NCBI RefSeq assembly: GCF_030412785.1
Contig: NZ_CP125296.1
Location: forward strand, 1,240,001 to 1,304,000
DNA: 64,000 bases
Direction of reading: 5' to 3'
Origin: Paraburkholderia sabiae
GTDB taxonomy: Bacteria > Pseudomonadota > Gammaproteobacteria > Burkholderiales > Burkholderiaceae
The translations under genes were made by a program, and so were the position numbers. The notes under the pieces are model-generated. The model was given only the letters and a program-made list of their open reading frames with translations, was not told the DNA's origin and made no database searches. This document shows positions 63,853-64,000 of the stretch, in pieces. Within the stretch, counting starts at the first letter, position 1; each line of letters begins with the position of its first letter.

Positions 63853-64000
63853 ATGGCCGCGCGTATCCTGAGCACCGCTTCTGCAGTTCAGCCGCTCGCG
63901 CTGAACGTCATGGCTGTCCCGGCAGAAAAGCTCACGCCACCGACCGGTCGCGTCCCGCCCGGATTTCCTCCGCCGTGCTGCTACCGGCGCTCACAAGACG
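63853..64000 (+). CDS. start of a gene following the antitoxin-like pseudogene (truncated by window)
   Basis: ATG 63853 has GGAGG seven bases upstream and starts MAARILSTASAVQPLALNVM; the frame stays open to the window end. In this genus the HTH antitoxin family is usually followed by a RES-type toxin, so that is the expected identity. The 49 residues visible are too few to confirm it, and the later part (PPGFPPPCCYRR) may already be off-frame. Confidence 0.45.
   Translation, partial: MAARILSTASAVQPLALNVMAVPAEKLTPPTGRVPPGFPPPCCYRRSQD

Overview
The window looks like chromosome from a beta-proteobacterium of the Burkholderiaceae, most likely a Paraburkholderia or Caballeronia relative. The signs are high GC coding DNA, two 16-strand Burkholderia-type porins, a PXPV-repeat protein, an MHS-type MFS transporter and a typical small HU. 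No rRNA, tRNA, CRISPR array or intact insertion sequence was recognised. The genus is an inference from protein style, not from a marker gene.

Region by region. 0-2.3 kb: end of a GT4 glycosyltransferase and two small genes. 2.8-11.6 kb: an EAL-CBS-GGDEF c-di-GMP protein, a short flagellin with a good sigma-28 promoter, and an abbreviated flagellar axial set (flgE, flgG, flgK) without flgBCDF, flgHIJ or flgL beside it. 11.7-24.8 kb: an accessory island. It holds a HEPN-motif protein, a metallopeptidase-like protein, a secreted coiled-coil protein, a broken large serine recombinase, a TIR gene interrupted by one in-frame TGA, an intact TIR-TPR gene, an M15 peptidase, a membrane protein and a membrane-anchored tandem alpha/beta hydrolase. 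It ends in two truncated genes (GNAT and a D-amino-acid-oxidase-like gene) that abut at about 24.78 kb. 25.9-36.4 kb: porin, Tat amine oxidase, BPL_N protein, a frameshifted OmpR-type regulator, VirK/YbjX, a TonB siderophore receptor, a SET methyltransferase and HU. 36.7-41.7 kb: a translationally coupled lipase-like hydrolase and large secreted protein, then a Cys-rich secreted protein.

42.2-49.7 kb is a catabolic module: class-III aminotransferase, MHS transporter, porin, TetR regulator, phosphotriesterase-like hydrolase and a BKACE (DUF849) enzyme. Four copies of one 15-bp dyad (TTGNNC-N3-GNNCAA) lie in its promoter regions, which suggests a single TetR-controlled regulon. 49.7-56.3 kb is a complete Wadjet (JetABCD) plasmid-defence operon next to a convergent PD-(D/E)XK protein. 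56.7-64 kb carries an AcpA/phospholipase-C-type phosphoesterase, a beta-carbonic anhydrase plus SulP transporter pair (bicarbonate uptake), a DUF2059 secreted protein with a partner, and a degraded antitoxin-like gene before the start of another gene at the right edge.

The best candidates for undescribed biology are the TIR / TIR-TPR locus followed by the M15, membrane and tandem-hydrolase genes; the hydrolase and secreted-protein pair at 36.7-40.3 kb; a leader-coupled 21-residue hydrophobic peptide downstream of fliC that resembles type I toxins; and the operator-defined catabolic regulon.
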